Assembly: GCA_902800495.1 (NCBI GenBank)
Contig: CADCET010000023.1
Span: forward strand, 1-44,755
From: an uncultured Prevotellaceae bacterium
Lineage (GTDB): Bacteria > Bacteroidota > Bacteroidia > Bacteroidales > Bacteroidaceae
Length of the DNA stretch: 44,755 nucleotides
Reading direction: 5' to 3'
Position numbers and translations under genes: made by a program. The notes beneath the pieces were generated by a model. The model did no database searches, had not been told where the DNA came from, and saw nothing but the letters and a program-made list of their open reading frames with translations. Positions 1 to 9,433 of this stretch are shown one piece after another; the first letter of the stretch is position 1; every line of letters begins with the position of its first letter.

Positions 1-13
1 GCGAAAGCGGATG

Positions 14-45
14 CAAAGGTACGCACTTTTACGATACCCTCCAAA
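14..45 (-). promoter_or_regulatory. Bacteroidetes-type promoter reading leftward out of the window
   Basis: On the minus strand a -7 box TACCTTTG (plus-strand CAAAGGTA at 14-21) is preceded, 20 nt upstream, by a -33 TTTG (plus-strand CAAA at 42-45). Both boxes and the spacing fit the Bacteroidetes sigma-ABfr consensus. The transcript would begin about position 7 and serve a gene lying to the left of the window. Confidence 0.6.
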
Positions 46-164
46 TTTTTCGGCAATTATTTTTCAAAAAACAATAAAGTTTTCGCGTTTGTTTACAAAG
101 AAAGGAGCGCTACACCTTAATATATATAACGCCCCTTACATTTTTCGCCTTATAACAGCAAAAA

Positions 165-884
165 TCAATCGCGTCTTGAACCCAATATTCGCAAGAGATA
201 CAAGAACAGATTGATGAAGTCCAAATAGAGCGACAATGCACCCAGCAATGCCACTTTCTGGGCACCTTCTCCAGCATCAGGAGCCTGTTGCAACATCTCC
301 TTAATCTTCTGCGAGTCATAAGCAGTCAGGCCAACAAATACCAGAACGCCCAAATAATTGAGGATGACAGCCAGGCCCTCACTCTTTGTGAAGACATTGA
401 CAATCGAAGCAATAATAATACCAACGAGTGCCATCATCAGGATTTTTCCCCACGACGTCAGATCGGTCTTAGTGAAATAACCGAAAAGAGCCATAACAGC
501 AAATGTACCTGCAGTGATGAAGAACACGTTGGTAATACTTGAAGCCGTGTACGCGAGGAAGATAAACGACATGGTGGCACCGTTTAACACTGAATAAAGC
601 ACGAACATCAGCGTTGCAGTGGTCAGCGACAGCCGATTGATAGCAGCCGACAAACCAAAGACAAGAGCCAGTTCACCGATTACCAGTCCCCAGAAAACAA
701 TCTGATTAGTAATGATTGCCGTTAAGATAGCCTCGTTAGATGCCACATAATATGCCGTAAAGCCAGTTATGGCCAAAGCAAGAGTCATCCAAAGATAAAC
801 CTTGCGCATCAACACAGGGAAAGCGGCAGACATTCCAAGTTCCCTTTCACGGGAAGAAGTAGTTACAATTTCTTCGTAATCCAT
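165..884 (-). CDS. Bax inhibitor-1/YccA family membrane protein
   Basis: A 239-residue protein that is almost entirely hydrophobic after a short polar N-terminus (residues 1-25), with about seven predicted membrane segments and a charged tail ending RILGSRRD. Length and layout fit the bacterial Bax inhibitor-1/YccA/YbhL family; the late segment with FINLFLYLLRILG is typical of it. Members are inner-membrane proteins linked to calcium leak or to interaction with the FtsH protease; substrate and role here are not known. It is a single gene with its own promoter about 30-55 nt upstream and no co-directional neighbour. The family call is firm, the function is not. Confidence 0.88.
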   Translation of the reverse strand: MDYEEIVTTSSRERELGMSAAFPVLMRKVYLWMTLALAITGFTAYYVASNEAILTAIITNQIVFWGLVIGELALVFGLSAAINRLSLTTATLMFVLYSVLNGATMSFIFLAYTASSITNVFFITAGTFAVMALFGYFTKTDLTSWGKILMMALVGIIIASIVNVFTKSEGLAVILNYLGVLVFVGLTAYDSQKIKEMLQQAPDAGEGAQKVALLGALSLYLDFINLFLYLLRILGSRRD

Positions 885-910
885 TTTAATTAAATTTGAT
901 AATACGGGCG

Positions 911-940
911 CAAAGATACATAATTAATTATAATTACAAA
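911..940 (-). promoter_or_regulatory. Promoter for the Bax-inhibitor-like gene
   Basis: Minus-strand -7 box TATCTTTG (plus 911-918) and -33 TTTG (plus 937-940) are separated by 18 nt. Transcription would start near 904, leaving a leader of about 20 nt before the ATG at 884. Confidence 0.6.
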
Positions 941-981
941 ATAATTCTTCTGATTTATTAGTATTTTTGGAAGTTTTTCAC

Positions 982-989
982 TAAATTTG
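982..989 (+). promoter_or_regulatory. Probable -7 box for lutABC
   Basis: TAAATTTG matches TAnnTTTG and lies 32 nt before the lutA ATG. A clear -33 box at the usual spacing is not visible: the nearest TTTG, at 966-969, is only 12 nt upstream. The promoter may therefore be weak or need an activator. Confidence 0.4.
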
Positions 990-1021
990 CAGCATCAACT
1001 ACATCTACAACAATAAAAAAC

Positions 1022-1753
1022 ATGAAAATCGGATTATTTATACCCTGTTATGTGGACGCAGTGTATCCTGAAGTAGGTATTGCTACATACAAGCTATTAA
1101 AGCATTTAGGACTTGACGTCACATATCCCGAGAACCAGACCTGCTGCGGACAGCCTATGGCCAATGCCGGTTTTGAGGAGCAAGCGATTCCTCTTGCTCA
1201 GAAGTTTGAAGACAAATTCAAGGACTTTGATTACATCGTGGCTCCCTCTGTCAGTTGCACCGCCTTTATCCGCATGAACTATCCTCGTTTATTAAATCAT
1301 GACTGTCAGATGGCCAAGAAGACGATGGATGTGGTGGAGTTTCTGCATGACGTAGTCCAAGTGAAGCAGACATTAGGCACTTTCCCTCACAAGGTGAGCC
1401 TCCACAACTCCTGTCACGGTGTGAGGGAGTTAGGTTTATCATCGCCCAGTGAGATGCACGTCAACAAATTCAATAAGATCAAAGACTTGCTGCAGTTGGT
1501 TGACGGCATTAACATCGTTGAACCGGAACGTCCCGACGAATGCTGTGGCTTCGGTGGTATGTTCTCTGTCGAAGAGACCGCCGTGTCTGCACAGATGGGA
1601 CTCGACAAAGTGGAGCGCCACATCCAAACGGGTGCCGAATACATTACCGGACCAGACTGTTCATGTCTGATGCACATGGCAGGCGTGGCCCGTAAACAGG
1701 GCAAGAAGATTGAGTTTAAACATGTTGTAGAGATATTAGCCACAGGATTATGA
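1022..1753 (+). CDS. lutA: L-lactate utilization protein A (Fe-S oxidoreductase subunit)
   Basis: A 243-residue protein of the LutA/YkgE family. It has the two cysteine-rich motifs expected of this family: CCGQP at residues 41-45 and CCGFGG near residue 175, with other conserved cysteines (SVSCTAF, NSCHG). These bind iron-sulfur or heterodisulfide-reductase-type clusters. LutA acts with LutB and LutC in oxidation of L-lactate to pyruvate in the cytoplasm. Its stop codon overlaps the lutB start by 4 nt (ATGA), so the three proteins are translationally coupled. Full length, with no oddities seen. Confidence 0.93.
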   Translation: MKIGLFIPCYVDAVYPEVGIATYKLLKHLGLDVTYPENQTCCGQPMANAGFEEQAIPLAQKFEDKFKDFDYIVAPSVSCTAFIRMNYPRLLNHDCQMAKKTMDVVEFLHDVVQVKQTLGTFPHKVSLHNSCHGVRELGLSSPSEMHVNKFNKIKDLLQLVDGINIVEPERPDECCGFGGMFSVEETAVSAQMGLDKVERHIQTGAEYITGPDCSCLMHMAGVARKQGKKIEFKHVVEILATGL

Positions 1754-3120
1754 GTACAGCACATTCAAAAGCCGCCAAGGAGTTCTTAAAGAACCAACAA
1801 TACGCCCACTGGCACGATGCCACGTTCTGGGCTGTCCGCTCAAAGCGTGACAACATGGCCTATGGACTGGAGGAATGGGAACAGTTGCGTGAGAAAGCGT
1901 CAGCCATCAAACGCCACACCATCACCCATTTGGATGAATATCTCGACCAGTTTGCCACCAATGCCGAGAAGAACGGCGTAGAGGTACACTGGGCAAAGGA
2001 CGCTCAGGAGTTCAACGAGATTGTCTATGGCATTCTGAAGAATCACAACGTCAAGAAAATGGTGAAGTCGAAGTCGATGCTCACTGAGGAGTGCGGCATG
2101 AATCCGTATCTCGAAGCCAAGGGTATCGAAGTGGTTGAGACCGACCTCGGCGAACGTATCATCCAACTCAAGGGTCAGGCACCGAGCCATATTGTGATGC
2201 CTGCCATCCACCTGAATCACGATGACGTGGGTGAGTTGTTCGAGGAAAAAGGCATCTCGACAGAAAAAGGCAATCACGATCCCACCTATCTTACGTATAT
2301 GGCACGTCTCAGCCTGCGCAACGAGTTCCTGACAGCCGATGCCGGTATGACGGGTGCCAACTTCGGTATTGCCGAGACGGGCGACATCGTGGTCTGCACC
2401 AACGAGGGCAACGCCGATATGTCAACGAGTTGCCCGAAGTTGCATATCGCCGCCATCGGCTTGGAAAAGATCATTCCCAACTACGAGTGTCTGGCCGTTT
2501 TCCAACGTATGCTCTGCCGTGCAGGAACGGGGCAGCCCACGACGACCTATACGAGTCATTTCCGCAAGGCCCGCCCGACGGCTCACCACATGCACATCGT
2601 GCTTGTGGATAACGGCCGAAGCGATTGGATTGGCAATCCCGAGCATTGGGAGTCATTGAAATGTATCCGCTGCGGCTCATGTATGAACACATGCCCTGTC
2701 TACCGTCGCTCTGGCGGCTATTCATACAGCTATTTCATCCCCGGCCCCATCGGTATCAACCTCGGTATGTTGCGCGACCCGCAGAAACATAGCGGTAACG
2801 TCTCGGCCTGCACGTTGTGTCTCTCGTGCCAGACCGTCTGTCCTGTAAAGCTGAACCTCGGCGACCAGATATACCAGTGGCGTCAGCAACTCGACGAACT
2901 CGGCACCGCCAATCCGCAGAAGAAGCTGATGTGCCGCGCCATGAGTGTCATCTATGGTTCACCAGGCCTCTACAACTTTGGCACAGGTCTTGCCCACTGG
3001 GCAAACTACATCCCATCACCACTGATGAACTGCGGCCTCAATCCTTGGGCTGAGGGGCACAAGATGATGGAGTTCCCCAAGAAACCATTCCACGAACTAA
3101 TTAAGGAGATAGAAAAATGA
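1750..3120 (+). CDS. lutB: L-lactate utilization iron-sulfur protein B
   Basis: A 456-residue protein of the LutB/YkgF family. The N-terminal two thirds form a LUD domain. Two ferredoxin-type [4Fe-4S] motifs follow, CIRCGSCMNTCPVY from about residue 305 and CTLCLSCQTVCPV from about residue 355, and then a C-terminal LutB tail. It is the electron-transfer subunit of the lactate-oxidising complex. It overlaps lutA and lutC by 4 nt each, a strict three-gene operon. No lactate permease or LutR-type regulator is visible beside it, so regulation cannot be read from the context. Confidence 0.94.
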   Translation: MSTAHSKAAKEFLKNQQYAHWHDATFWAVRSKRDNMAYGLEEWEQLREKASAIKRHTITHLDEYLDQFATNAEKNGVEVHWAKDAQEFNEIVYGILKNHNVKKMVKSKSMLTEECGMNPYLEAKGIEVVETDLGERIIQLKGQAPSHIVMPAIHLNHDDVGELFEEKGISTEKGNHDPTYLTYMARLSLRNEFLTADAGMTGANFGIAETGDIVVCTNEGNADMSTSCPKLHIAAIGLEKIIPNYECLAVFQRMLCRAGTGQPTTTYTSHFRKARPTAHHMHIVLVDNGRSDWIGNPEHWESLKCIRCGSCMNTCPVYRRSGGYSYSYFIPGPIGINLGMLRDPQKHSGNVSACTLCLSCQTVCPVKLNLGDQIYQWRQQLDELGTANPQKKLMCRAMSVIYGSPGLYNFGTGLAHWANYIPSPLMNCGLNPWAEGHKMMEFPKKPFHELIKEIEK

Positions 3121-3704
3121 GTAGCAAAGAAGATATTTTGAAGAAGTACAAGGCCAATGTCCGGGAACAGTTTGACATGCCAGACCTCAGCGACATCAAG
3201 GCCATTACCTATCCCGACCCACTATTGCAATTTATGAATATGACCAAGAGCGTGGGCGGCAACGCCATTGAGGTGGAGAAAGGACGGGACATCAATGCGC
3301 TCATCCGTGAACTTCACCCTGATGCCAAGGAGATTGCCTCGAACCTGCCTGAGATAACTATCGCCACACGTAATCCAGACGACGTAGGACGTGCCCGCGA
3401 TCTCAACGGCACAGATGTCGGTATCATCCGTGGAGAGTTCGGCGTGGCCGAGAATGCCTGCATATGGATTCCCCAGGCCATGAAAGAGAAGGCAGTGATG
3501 TTCATTTCCGAAAATCTCATCATCTTATTGCCCAAAAGCCAGATTGTAAACAATATGCATGAGGCATATCAGCGTATCAACTTCAACGACTATGGCTACG
3601 GCACATTTATCAGCGGCCCTTCCAAGACTGCTGACATTGCACAGGTACTGGTGATGGGGGCACAGGCAGCGAGAAGCGCTACTGTACTACTACTCGACGA
3701 GTAG
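3117..3704 (+). CDS. lutC: L-lactate utilization protein C (LUD domain)
   Basis: A 195-residue LUD-domain protein of the LutC/YkgG family, of normal length. The conserved glycine-rich stretch (NGTDVGIIRGEFGVAENA) and the C-terminal SGPSKTADIAQVLVMGAQ segment are clear. LutC is the third required member of the LutABC lactate oxidation system. It is the last gene of the operon and ends only 12 nt from the convergent aminotransferase gene; no hairpin terminator was found between the two stops, so some readthrough is possible. Confidence 0.93.
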   Translation: MSSKEDILKKYKANVREQFDMPDLSDIKAITYPDPLLQFMNMTKSVGGNAIEVEKGRDINALIRELHPDAKEIASNLPEITIATRNPDDVGRARDLNGTDVGIIRGEFGVAENACIWIPQAMKEKAVMFISENLIILLPKSQIVNNMHEAYQRINFNDYGYGTFISGPSKTADIAQVLVMGAQAARSATVLLLDE

Positions 3705-3716
3705 CTATACTTACAA

Positions 3717-4823
3717 TCAATGAAACGCATTGAGGAGGCCGACGATATTGTTGGCCTCTTCGTCGCTTATGACGGGATTACAGGGCAAACTAAGTTCTTG
3801 AGCAGAAAGTCGTTCGGTAATAGGTAACGACAATGCCGACCAATGGGCATAGCAGCGCTGGCGATGAGGCGGTATGGGATAGTGGATTTGCGTCTCCACA
3901 CCATTTTCCTTTAAGTATTGTTGAAGCTCGTCGCGACGCTCGGAGAAAACAGGAAAGATATGCCAAACGCAGTCTCTTTCAGACTGTGGAATACGTATCA
4001 ACGGATTCTTCACCTTATTAATATATATAGCAGCAATCTCCTTGCGGCGCTGATTGTCGACATCTAAATGACGCAACTTAACATCGAGAACGGCAGCCTG
4101 AAGTTCGTCGATACGCGAGTTACGGCCAGCATAGTCGTGGACATATTTAAGATGACTGCCATAATTGCCGATGGCACGGATCATCGCAGCAAGTTCGTCA
4201 TCGTCAGTGGTCACAGCCCCGGCATCACCCAAGGCGCCGAGGTTCTTGCCAGGATAGAAGCTATGAGCAGCAGCATGGCCAAGAGAACCGGTCTTTCTCT
4301 GCGGTAAAACCACAGAGCACACTGCACCGTGGGCCTGGGCGTTATCTTCGATAAGACGTAAATTGTGGCATCGGCAGATGTCAGCAATGCGGGCAGTATA
4401 GGCACAACGGCCATAGAGGTGAACAATCATGATGGCACGGGTGCGGGGGGTGATGGCCTGCTCAATGAGGGCATCGTCTATTTCCAGCGTTTCAACGTCG
4501 GGCTCCACTAAGACAGGGATGAGTCCATTCTCGGTAATAGCGAGGATGGTAGCGATAAAGGTATTGGCAGGAACGATGACCTCGTCGCCTTCACGCATGA
4601 CACCCATCTCCTTGTAGGCGCGCAAAATGAGCGTCAAAGCATCAAGCCCATTAGCCACACCGACACAATGGCGCGTACCGATGTAGTCAGCGTAATGACG
4701 TTCAAAGCGCTGCGTCACTTCACCACGAAGATACCAGCCACTATCGAGAACACATCCGATAGCTTCACGGATTTCAGCGTCGTAACGGGCATTGATGTCA
4801 CCCAATGGCAGATAGTGTATCAT
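3717..4823 (-). CDS. DegT/DnrJ/EryC1/StrS aminotransferase (FdtB-like sugar aminotransferase)
   Basis: A 368-residue PLP-dependent sugar aminotransferase of the DegT/DnrJ/EryC1/StrS family. The PLP-binding lysine is K193 in SFYPGKNLGALGDAG; the IEDNAQAHGA motif and the VANGLDALTLIL segment are also typical. With rfbB and the FdtA-like gene upstream, the likely substrate is a dTDP-3-keto-6-deoxyhexose, making a 3-amino sugar (the FdtB or QdtB reaction). It overlaps the acyltransferase gene by 4 nt and is last in the operon. The class is certain; the exact sugar is inferred from context. Confidence 0.88.
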   Translation of the reverse strand: MIHYLPLGDINARYDAEIREAIGCVLDSGWYLRGEVTQRFERHYADYIGTRHCVGVANGLDALTLILRAYKEMGVMREGDEVIVPANTFIATILAITENGLIPVLVEPDVETLEIDDALIEQAITPRTRAIMIVHLYGRCAYTARIADICRCHNLRLIEDNAQAHGAVCSVVLPQRKTGSLGHAAAHSFYPGKNLGALGDAGAVTTDDDELAAMIRAIGNYGSHLKYVHDYAGRNSRIDELQAAVLDVKLRHLDVDNQRRKEIAAIYINKVKNPLIRIPQSERDCVWHIFPVFSERRDELQQYLKENGVETQIHYPIPPHRQRCYAHWSALSLPITERLSAQELSLPCNPVISDEEANNIVGLLNAFH

Positions 4824-5761
4824 AGGTCGTACTCATAAATATCGTAACACAGGCCACGGGCACCGAAGCCTTCCTTTTGGAACACCAGCGTCTCGTTAAG
4901 ACCACTGCCATCAGGATTCTCAGTAGATCGTCCGAAATCGAAATAAGGATAATCCTTATAGTCATGATGCATGATGCGCTCGTAGATGGCATCAATGGCT
5001 CCCAAGCTCTTGCCTTCTGGCGTAGCCGAACTGTATTGGGCGTGTACCACTTGCGGCGTCACGTAAAGCACTACGCCTCCTAACACACTACCATCCTTGA
5101 CAGCTTGATAGAGCACAATGTTGTCAGGAAAACGGCTGTGTAGCAATTCTATCTCCTGAAGACTATGTACGGGCTTGACGCCATACTTCGTACCGAGGTT
5201 ATCAGCCAGAACGCGCCAAAAGTCAGCATAGTCATCGCTACGCTCGACATGGATTCCGGCACGTTCGGCACGGACGACACCACGACGGCGCACACGTTCC
5301 CAACGAAGATTCGCCTGCAAAAAGATGTTGGTAGAATAGTCGCGAGCTACGATGCGCGCCTTACACTCATGGTAGAGCGTATAGAGGTCCTCTTCAGCCG
5401 ACAAGCGATGATAGATCCACGGAATAGCCTTATAGACCACGTGCTTCAGACTCTCGCCACGCAACATGTCGTTTAGCTCACGAAACAACATCATTGTTTC
5501 TGCTACCGTGAGTCGTGCGCTCATCAGCAGGCCACCATAGGTCAATCCACGATGCGTGTAGAGCGTATCACCATCAACATGAGCAGGCAACACTGCCAGC
5601 AACTGCCCGTCGCGATAGAACATCAGCGAATAATCGTGGAACCTATCCTGATGATAGTCCATATAGCGGCGGTCGAAGAGAAATGTTCCGTTCTTCGACT
5701 GTGCCACGAACTGGTTCCACTCGTCAGCCTGCTGTGCTGTATATCGTCTTATTTCGAACAT
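4820..5761 (-). CDS. GNAT/FemAB-like N-acyltransferase, probable sugar N-acyltransferase
   Basis: A 313-residue protein resembling the double-GNAT (FemAB-like) acyltransferases often found beside WxcM/FdtA genes in Bacteroidales. It starts [15 protein letters not shown]; the second half carries the GNAT-type core (DGSVLGGVVLYVT, LGAIDAIYERIM, YFDFGRSTEN). In this position it is a good candidate for acylation of the amino sugar made by the neighbouring aminotransferase, replacing the left-handed beta-helix enzyme FdtC found in other bacteria. It overlaps its upstream gene by 13 nt and its downstream gene by 4 nt. The acyl donor and substrate are inferred. Confidence 0.75.
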   Translation of the reverse strand: MFEIRRYTAQQADEWNQFVAQSKNGTFLFDRRYMDYHQDRFHDYSLMFYRDGQLLAVLPAHVDGDTLYTHRGLTYGGLLMSARLTVAETMMLFRELNDMLRGESLKHVVYKAIPWIYHRLSAEEDLYTLYHECKARIVARDYSTNIFLQANLRWERVRRRGVVRAERAGIHVERSDDYADFWRVLADNLGTKYGVKPVHSLQEIELLHSRFPDNIVLYQAVKDGSVLGGVVLYVTPQVVHAQYSSATPEGKSLGAIDAIYERIMHHDYKDYPYFDFGRSTENPDGSGLNETLVFQKEGFGARGLCYDIYEYDL

Positions 5762-6162
5762 CCGACGTATCTCAAGAATTCATTGTAGTCGTAAATATAG
5801 TCATCTTCCTCATAGTGCTCCGAAGCCAGCACCAGACAGACGGCCCCGCTTGAGAAGTCGTCGAGCGTGCGCCATGTATTGGTTTCAATAACCAGTCCCT
5901 GCCAGGGATGGTTCAGCAGCACCGTCCGCCGTTCGGAGCCATTGTCGAGGGTTACATGGAACGAACCGCTCAATGCTACGACCACCTGGCGCAGTCGTTT
6001 GTGGGCATGCCCTCCCCTACTCTCTCCTCCCGGCACATCGTAGACCCAGTAAGCCCGCTTGATATCGAACGGCACTACCCCAGCCCCCTCGGCAATGGTC
6101 AGGTTGCCCCGGGGGTCGGTAATCTTGGGCAAATCAATGAGTTTAATGTCTAAGGTCGGCAT
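5749..6162 (-). CDS. WxcM-like cupin, probable dTDP-6-deoxy-hexos-4-ulose 3,4-ketoisomerase
   Basis: A 137-residue single-domain cupin of the FdtA/QdtA/WxcM family, of normal size. The signature RGGHAHK is at residues 49-55, with the family's DPRGNLT motif near residue 16 and the C-terminal [10 protein letters not shown]. These enzymes convert dTDP-4-keto-6-deoxyglucose into a 3-keto isomer before transamination. Its start overlaps the end of purT by 20 nt and its end overlaps the acyltransferase start by 13 nt, so the order is isomerase, acyltransferase, aminotransferase. Whether the product has the galacto (Fdt) or gluco (Qdt) configuration cannot be told by eye. Confidence 0.88.
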   Translation of the reverse strand: MPTLDIKLIDLPKITDPRGNLTIAEGAGVVPFDIKRAYWVYDVPGGESRGGHAHKRLRQVVVALSGSFHVTLDNGSERRTVLLNHPWQGLVIETNTWRTLDDFSSGAVCLVLASEHYEEDDYIYDYNEFLRYVGCSK

Positions 6163-7348
6163 AGGGGTCGGTTCCTAATACGGTCTTTGCCAGTCGCTTC
6201 GCCTTGTCGCGCAGGGCGTCCACGTCGTCGCCCACCTCGCCGTAGCAGAGCACGACACCCATGCGGCGGCCCTTGTGCGCCTCGGGCTTGCCGAAGATGC
6301 GGATGCGGGTGCGGTCTTCGTTCAAGGCGTCTACGAAGTTATAGTCGAGCAGCGAACGGTCTACGGGTGTAGAAGCCTCCTTCGGCGAGAGGATGACGGC
6401 CGAAGCTCCGGCGTGCTCCAGATGGATGCCGGCGATGGGCAGTCCCATGACGGCACGGAAGTGTAGTTCGAACTCGCTCAGGTTCGTGGTGTGTCCCAGC
6501 GTCACCATACCCGTATCATGCGGTCGCGGCGACAGTTCAGAGAAGATGACCTCGCCCTGCTTCGTCAGGAAGAACTCGACGCCCCAGATGCCGGCACCCG
6601 TCAGTGCGCGTGTCACCTTGTCGGCCATCATCTGCGCCTGCTTCAGTGCCTCGTCAGAAATCTTGTAGGGCTGCCACGACTCACGGTAGTCGCCCGACTT
6701 CTGCACGTGGCCGATAGGCGGGCAGAACAGTGTGGGCCAGCCGTGCTGCTGGGTGACGGTGAGCAGCGTGAACTCTGAGTCGAAGTCGATGAATTCCTCG
6801 ATGATGACTTCCTTCACGTCGCCACGCGAACCCTCCATGGCCTCCTGGAAAGCCGTCGCGAGCTCGTCGTCGTTGTGGACATAGCTCTGACCGTGACCGC
6901 TGGACGACATGAGGGGCTTCACCACGCAGGGGAACCCTATTTCGTCGGCAGCCGCCTTGAACTCGTCGAAGGTCTTGGCGTAGAAGTACTTGGCCGTGCG
7001 CAGTACCAGCTCCTTGGCGGCCAGGTCGCGGATGGCACGGCGGTTCATGGTGTAGTTGACGGCACGGGCCGACGGCACCACCTGAACGCCCTGTTCCTCG
7101 AACTTGAAGAGTCTTTCGGTGCGGATGGCCTCAATCTCGGGCACAATGATGTCGGGCTTGTGCTTGTTGACAACGGCTTCGAGAGCATCGCCGTCGAGCA
7201 TGTTAAACACCTCGCGCTCGTCGGCCACCTGCATGGCCGGCGCATTGTCGTAGCGGTCGCAGGCTATGACGTACTGACCTGCGCGCATAGCTGCAATAAC
7301 GAACTCCTTGCCCAGTTCGCCTGAGCCTAATAAAAGTATTTTTTTCAT
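6143..7348 (-). CDS. purT: Formate-dependent phosphoribosylglycinamide formyltransferase
   Basis: A 401-residue ATP-grasp enzyme, clearly PurT: N-terminal [13 protein letters not shown] nucleotide loop, [13 protein letters not shown]-grasp region, and [11 protein letters not shown] and LSEFELH near the C-terminal domain. It makes formyl-GAR from GAR, formate and ATP in purine synthesis. I chose the ATG at 7348, which overlaps the upstream stop by 4 nt; an in-frame TTG six bases earlier is less likely. Purine synthesis does not obviously belong in this sugar operon, so co-transcription may be housekeeping or accidental. The DNA here is GC-rich (38 of 60 bases in the line at 6541). Confidence 0.93.
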   Translation of the reverse strand: MKKILLLGSGELGKEFVIAAMRAGQYVIACDRYDNAPAMQVADEREVFNMLDGDALEAVVNKHKPDIIVPEIEAIRTERLFKFEEQGVQVVPSARAVNYTMNRRAIRDLAAKELVLRTAKYFYAKTFDEFKAAADEIGFPCVVKPLMSSSGHGQSYVHNDDELATAFQEAMEGSRGDVKEVIIEEFIDFDSEFTLLTVTQQHGWPTLFCPPIGHVQKSGDYRESWQPYKISDEALKQAQMMADKVTRALTGAGIWGVEFFLTKQGEVIFSELSPRPHDTGMVTLGHTTNLSEFELHFRAVMGLPIAGIHLEHAGASAVILSPKEASTPVDRSLLDYNFVDALNEDRTRIRIFGKPEAHKGRRMGVVLCYGEVGDDVDALRDKAKRLAKTVLGTDPYADLRH

Positions 7349-8286
7349 CTCCAATTAATTTTTTTACCTAAATGATATTTCAATGACTGGAAGCCCATGA
7401 ACTCCAATCTTCCCAGACATGGAACAGGCTGAAACGCGGTTTTCAGTTCCTCATAATTCCTGTACATCGGTTCAGACACAGAAACTGCCAGTCTATGATT
7501 CTTAACGAGCCAAATAGAATTCTCGTCTCTTGAACCCAACTGACCGTTTGATTTCTCCAGCACATCATAGGAGCCATCAAAGTCGGACACGTCATAGTAT
7601 CGAACCTTAAACGGCCACAACAACCGTTTCACCTCTACTTGTCCACGCCATACCTTGATTTCCTTATGGGAAAAGAGATAGATGAAAAGCAGGCTTCCAA
7701 AAAGCAATATTATACTTCCACCTATTATAATAGAGCCCAGTCGGACAGGTCTACCATCAATCACATCTGAAAGAGCAACAGCAACACCAATGAGCACAAA
7801 GAATAACCCGAAACCTGTAATCCCATACAAGCGTACCTTGTTGTATTCCGATACGACTTCGGCATTGTCTCTGACAAAGAAGCCAGACTTATCCTTAACC
7901 GCTATAGCACGCTTTATCTCCTCGAAATTCAGGTATAGATTAGAAGCTATGCTAAGCAGCCTTTCACCGTTCTTAATCAATCTGAGCACTTCGCCTGTCT
8001 TACGATAATCGCTCTGAGCATAGTCAAACTCAGCAAAGCGATAGAACCGTTTCCAAAATGGCAACAACAAGTTTCGTGTCTCCAACCCATCAACAACAAC
8101 AGTGATGCGCTTGATTGAAGCCAAATAAAAAGCAGAAAAAAGCAAAGTGAACCCCATCCAGACAAACAAAACAGGCAGGAAGGTTCCCTTATTGAATAGG
8201 GAACCGCCACACAGAGACAAAACACCAAACGCAATGAGACCCAATGTCTGCCCAATACACCTATGATTTAGCCTGGAGGTTACCAT
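7345..8286 (-). CDS. Membrane protein with two tandem 2TM plus PH-like units
   Basis: A 313-residue protein I cannot assign to a named family. It has four membrane segments in two pairs (about residues 13-57 and 150-208). Each pair is followed by a similar soluble stretch: basic and aromatic residues around [12 protein letters not shown] or [12 protein letters not shown], then a charged segment ending [13 protein letters not shown] or [13 protein letters not shown]. This looks like an internal duplication of a unit similar to bacterial PH (bPH) domains. The gene is AT-richer than its neighbours (22 G/C in the 60-nt line at 7681, against 38 in purT at 6541). It sits between rfbB (6 nt gap) and purT (4 nt overlap) and may be a later arrival. 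Confidence 0.7.
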   Translation of the reverse strand: MVTSRLNHRCIGQTLGLIAFGVLSLCGGSLFNKGTFLPVLFVWMGFTLLFSAFYLASIKRITVVVDGLETRNLLLPFWKRFYRFAEFDYAQSDYRKTGEVLRLIKNGERLLSIASNLYLNFEEIKRAIAVKDKSGFFVRDNAEVVSEYNKVRLYGITGFGLFFVLIGVAVALSDVIDGRPVRLGSIIIGGSIILLFGSLLFIYLFSHKEIKVWRGQVEVKRLLWPFKVRYYDVSDFDGSYDVLEKSNGQLGSRDENSIWLVKNHRLAVSVSEPMYRNYEELKTAFQPVPCLGRLEFMGFQSLKYHLGKKINWR

Positions 8287-8292
8287 GCTGTT

Positions 8293-9429
8293 TTACCTAT
8301 TATTATACATCTTCTCGTAGTACTTCTGGTAGTCGCCAGAGGTCACGTTGTCGAGCCAATCTTGGTTGTCCAAGTACCAGCGGACGGTCTTCTCTATTCC
8401 TTCTTCGAACTGCAGCGAGGGTTCCCAGCCAAGTTCCTTCTGCAACTTGCTGGAATCGATTGCATAGCGCAGGTCGTGGCCGGCGCGGTCGGTGACGAAG
8501 GTGATGAGATCCATATCCTCACCTTCCTTTCGGCCCAAGAGACGGTCGACGGTCTTGATGACTACCTTGATGATATCAATGTTCTTCCACTCATTAAAGC
8601 CACCGATGTTGTAGGTCTCTGCAATCTTTCCCTCATGGAAGATGAGGTCAATAGCACGGGCATGGTCCTCAACAAACAACCAGTCGCGCACGTTCTCACC
8701 CTTGCCGTAGACAGGCAATGGCTTGCGGTGACGAATGTTATTAATAAAAAGAGGTATCAGTTTCTCAGGGAACTGATAGGGGCCGTAGTTGTTCGAGCAG
8801 TTTGTAACAACAACGGGCATGCCATAAGTATCGTGATAGGCACGGACGAAATGGTCGCTTGATGCCTTGGCGGCAGAGTACGGCGAATGGGGATTGTACT
8901 TCGTCGTCTCAAGGAAGAACTTGTCGCCATAGGCCAGATGATGCTCTGCACTTGACGCGGTTGTCGTGAACGGCGGTTCGATGCCCTCCGGATGTGTCAG
9001 TTCCAAAGCGCCGTACACCTCGTCGGTAGAGATATGGTAGAAGCGCTTGCCCTCGTACTTCTCGGGCAGCGACTCCCAGTAGAGTTTCGCGGCCTGCAGC
9101 AGCGAGAGCGTTCCCATGACGTTGGTCTTGGCAAACGTGAACGGGTCCTTGATACTGCGGTCGACGTGGCTCTCAGCGGCCAGATGGATGATGCCGTCAA
9201 CTTTCTTGTCCTGCATCAGCTGGTAGAAAGCGTCGAAGTCGCAGATGTCCATCTTCACAAACTCGTAGTTGGGTTTGTCCTCAATGTCCTTCAGGTTGGC
9301 GAGGTTGCCTGCATACGTCAGTTTGTCGAGGTTGATGATGTGGTAGTCAGGGTACTTGTTCACAAATAGGCGCACGACATGGCTGCCGATAAAACCTGCG
9401 CCTCCGGTAATTACAATTGTACGTTTCAT
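8293..9429 (-). CDS. rfbB: dTDP-glucose 4,6-dehydratase
   Basis: A 378-residue short-chain dehydrogenase/reductase of the RmlB type. The NAD loop GGAGFIG is at residues 9-15, the STDEVYG motif at 134-140, and the catalytic pair at Y184 and K188 in PYSAAKAS. It turns dTDP-glucose into dTDP-4-keto-6-deoxyglucose, the substrate of the FdtA-like isomerase encoded in the same operon. Between STDEVYG and the YxxxK motif it is longer than E. coli RmlB, as I have seen in other Bacteroidales sequences. No rmlA is present here, so dTDP-glucose must come from elsewhere. Confidence 0.95.
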   Translation of the reverse strand: MKRTIVITGGAGFIGSHVVRLFVNKYPDYHIINLDKLTYAGNLANLKDIEDKPNYEFVKMDICDFDAFYQLMQDKKVDGIIHLAAESHVDRSIKDPFTFAKTNVMGTLSLLQAAKLYWESLPEKYEGKRFYHISTDEVYGALELTHPEGIEPPFTTTASSAEHHLAYGDKFFLETTKYNPHSPYSAAKASSDHFVRAYHDTYGMPVVVTNCSNNYGPYQFPEKLIPLFINNIRHRKPLPVYGKGENVRDWLFVEDHARAIDLIFHEGKIAETYNIGGFNEWKNIDIIKVVIKTVDRLLGRKEGEDMDLITFVTDRAGHDLRYAIDSSKLQKELGWEPSLQFEEGIEKTVRWYLDNQDWLDNVTSGDYQKYYEKMYNNR

Positions 9430-9433
9430 ATTG

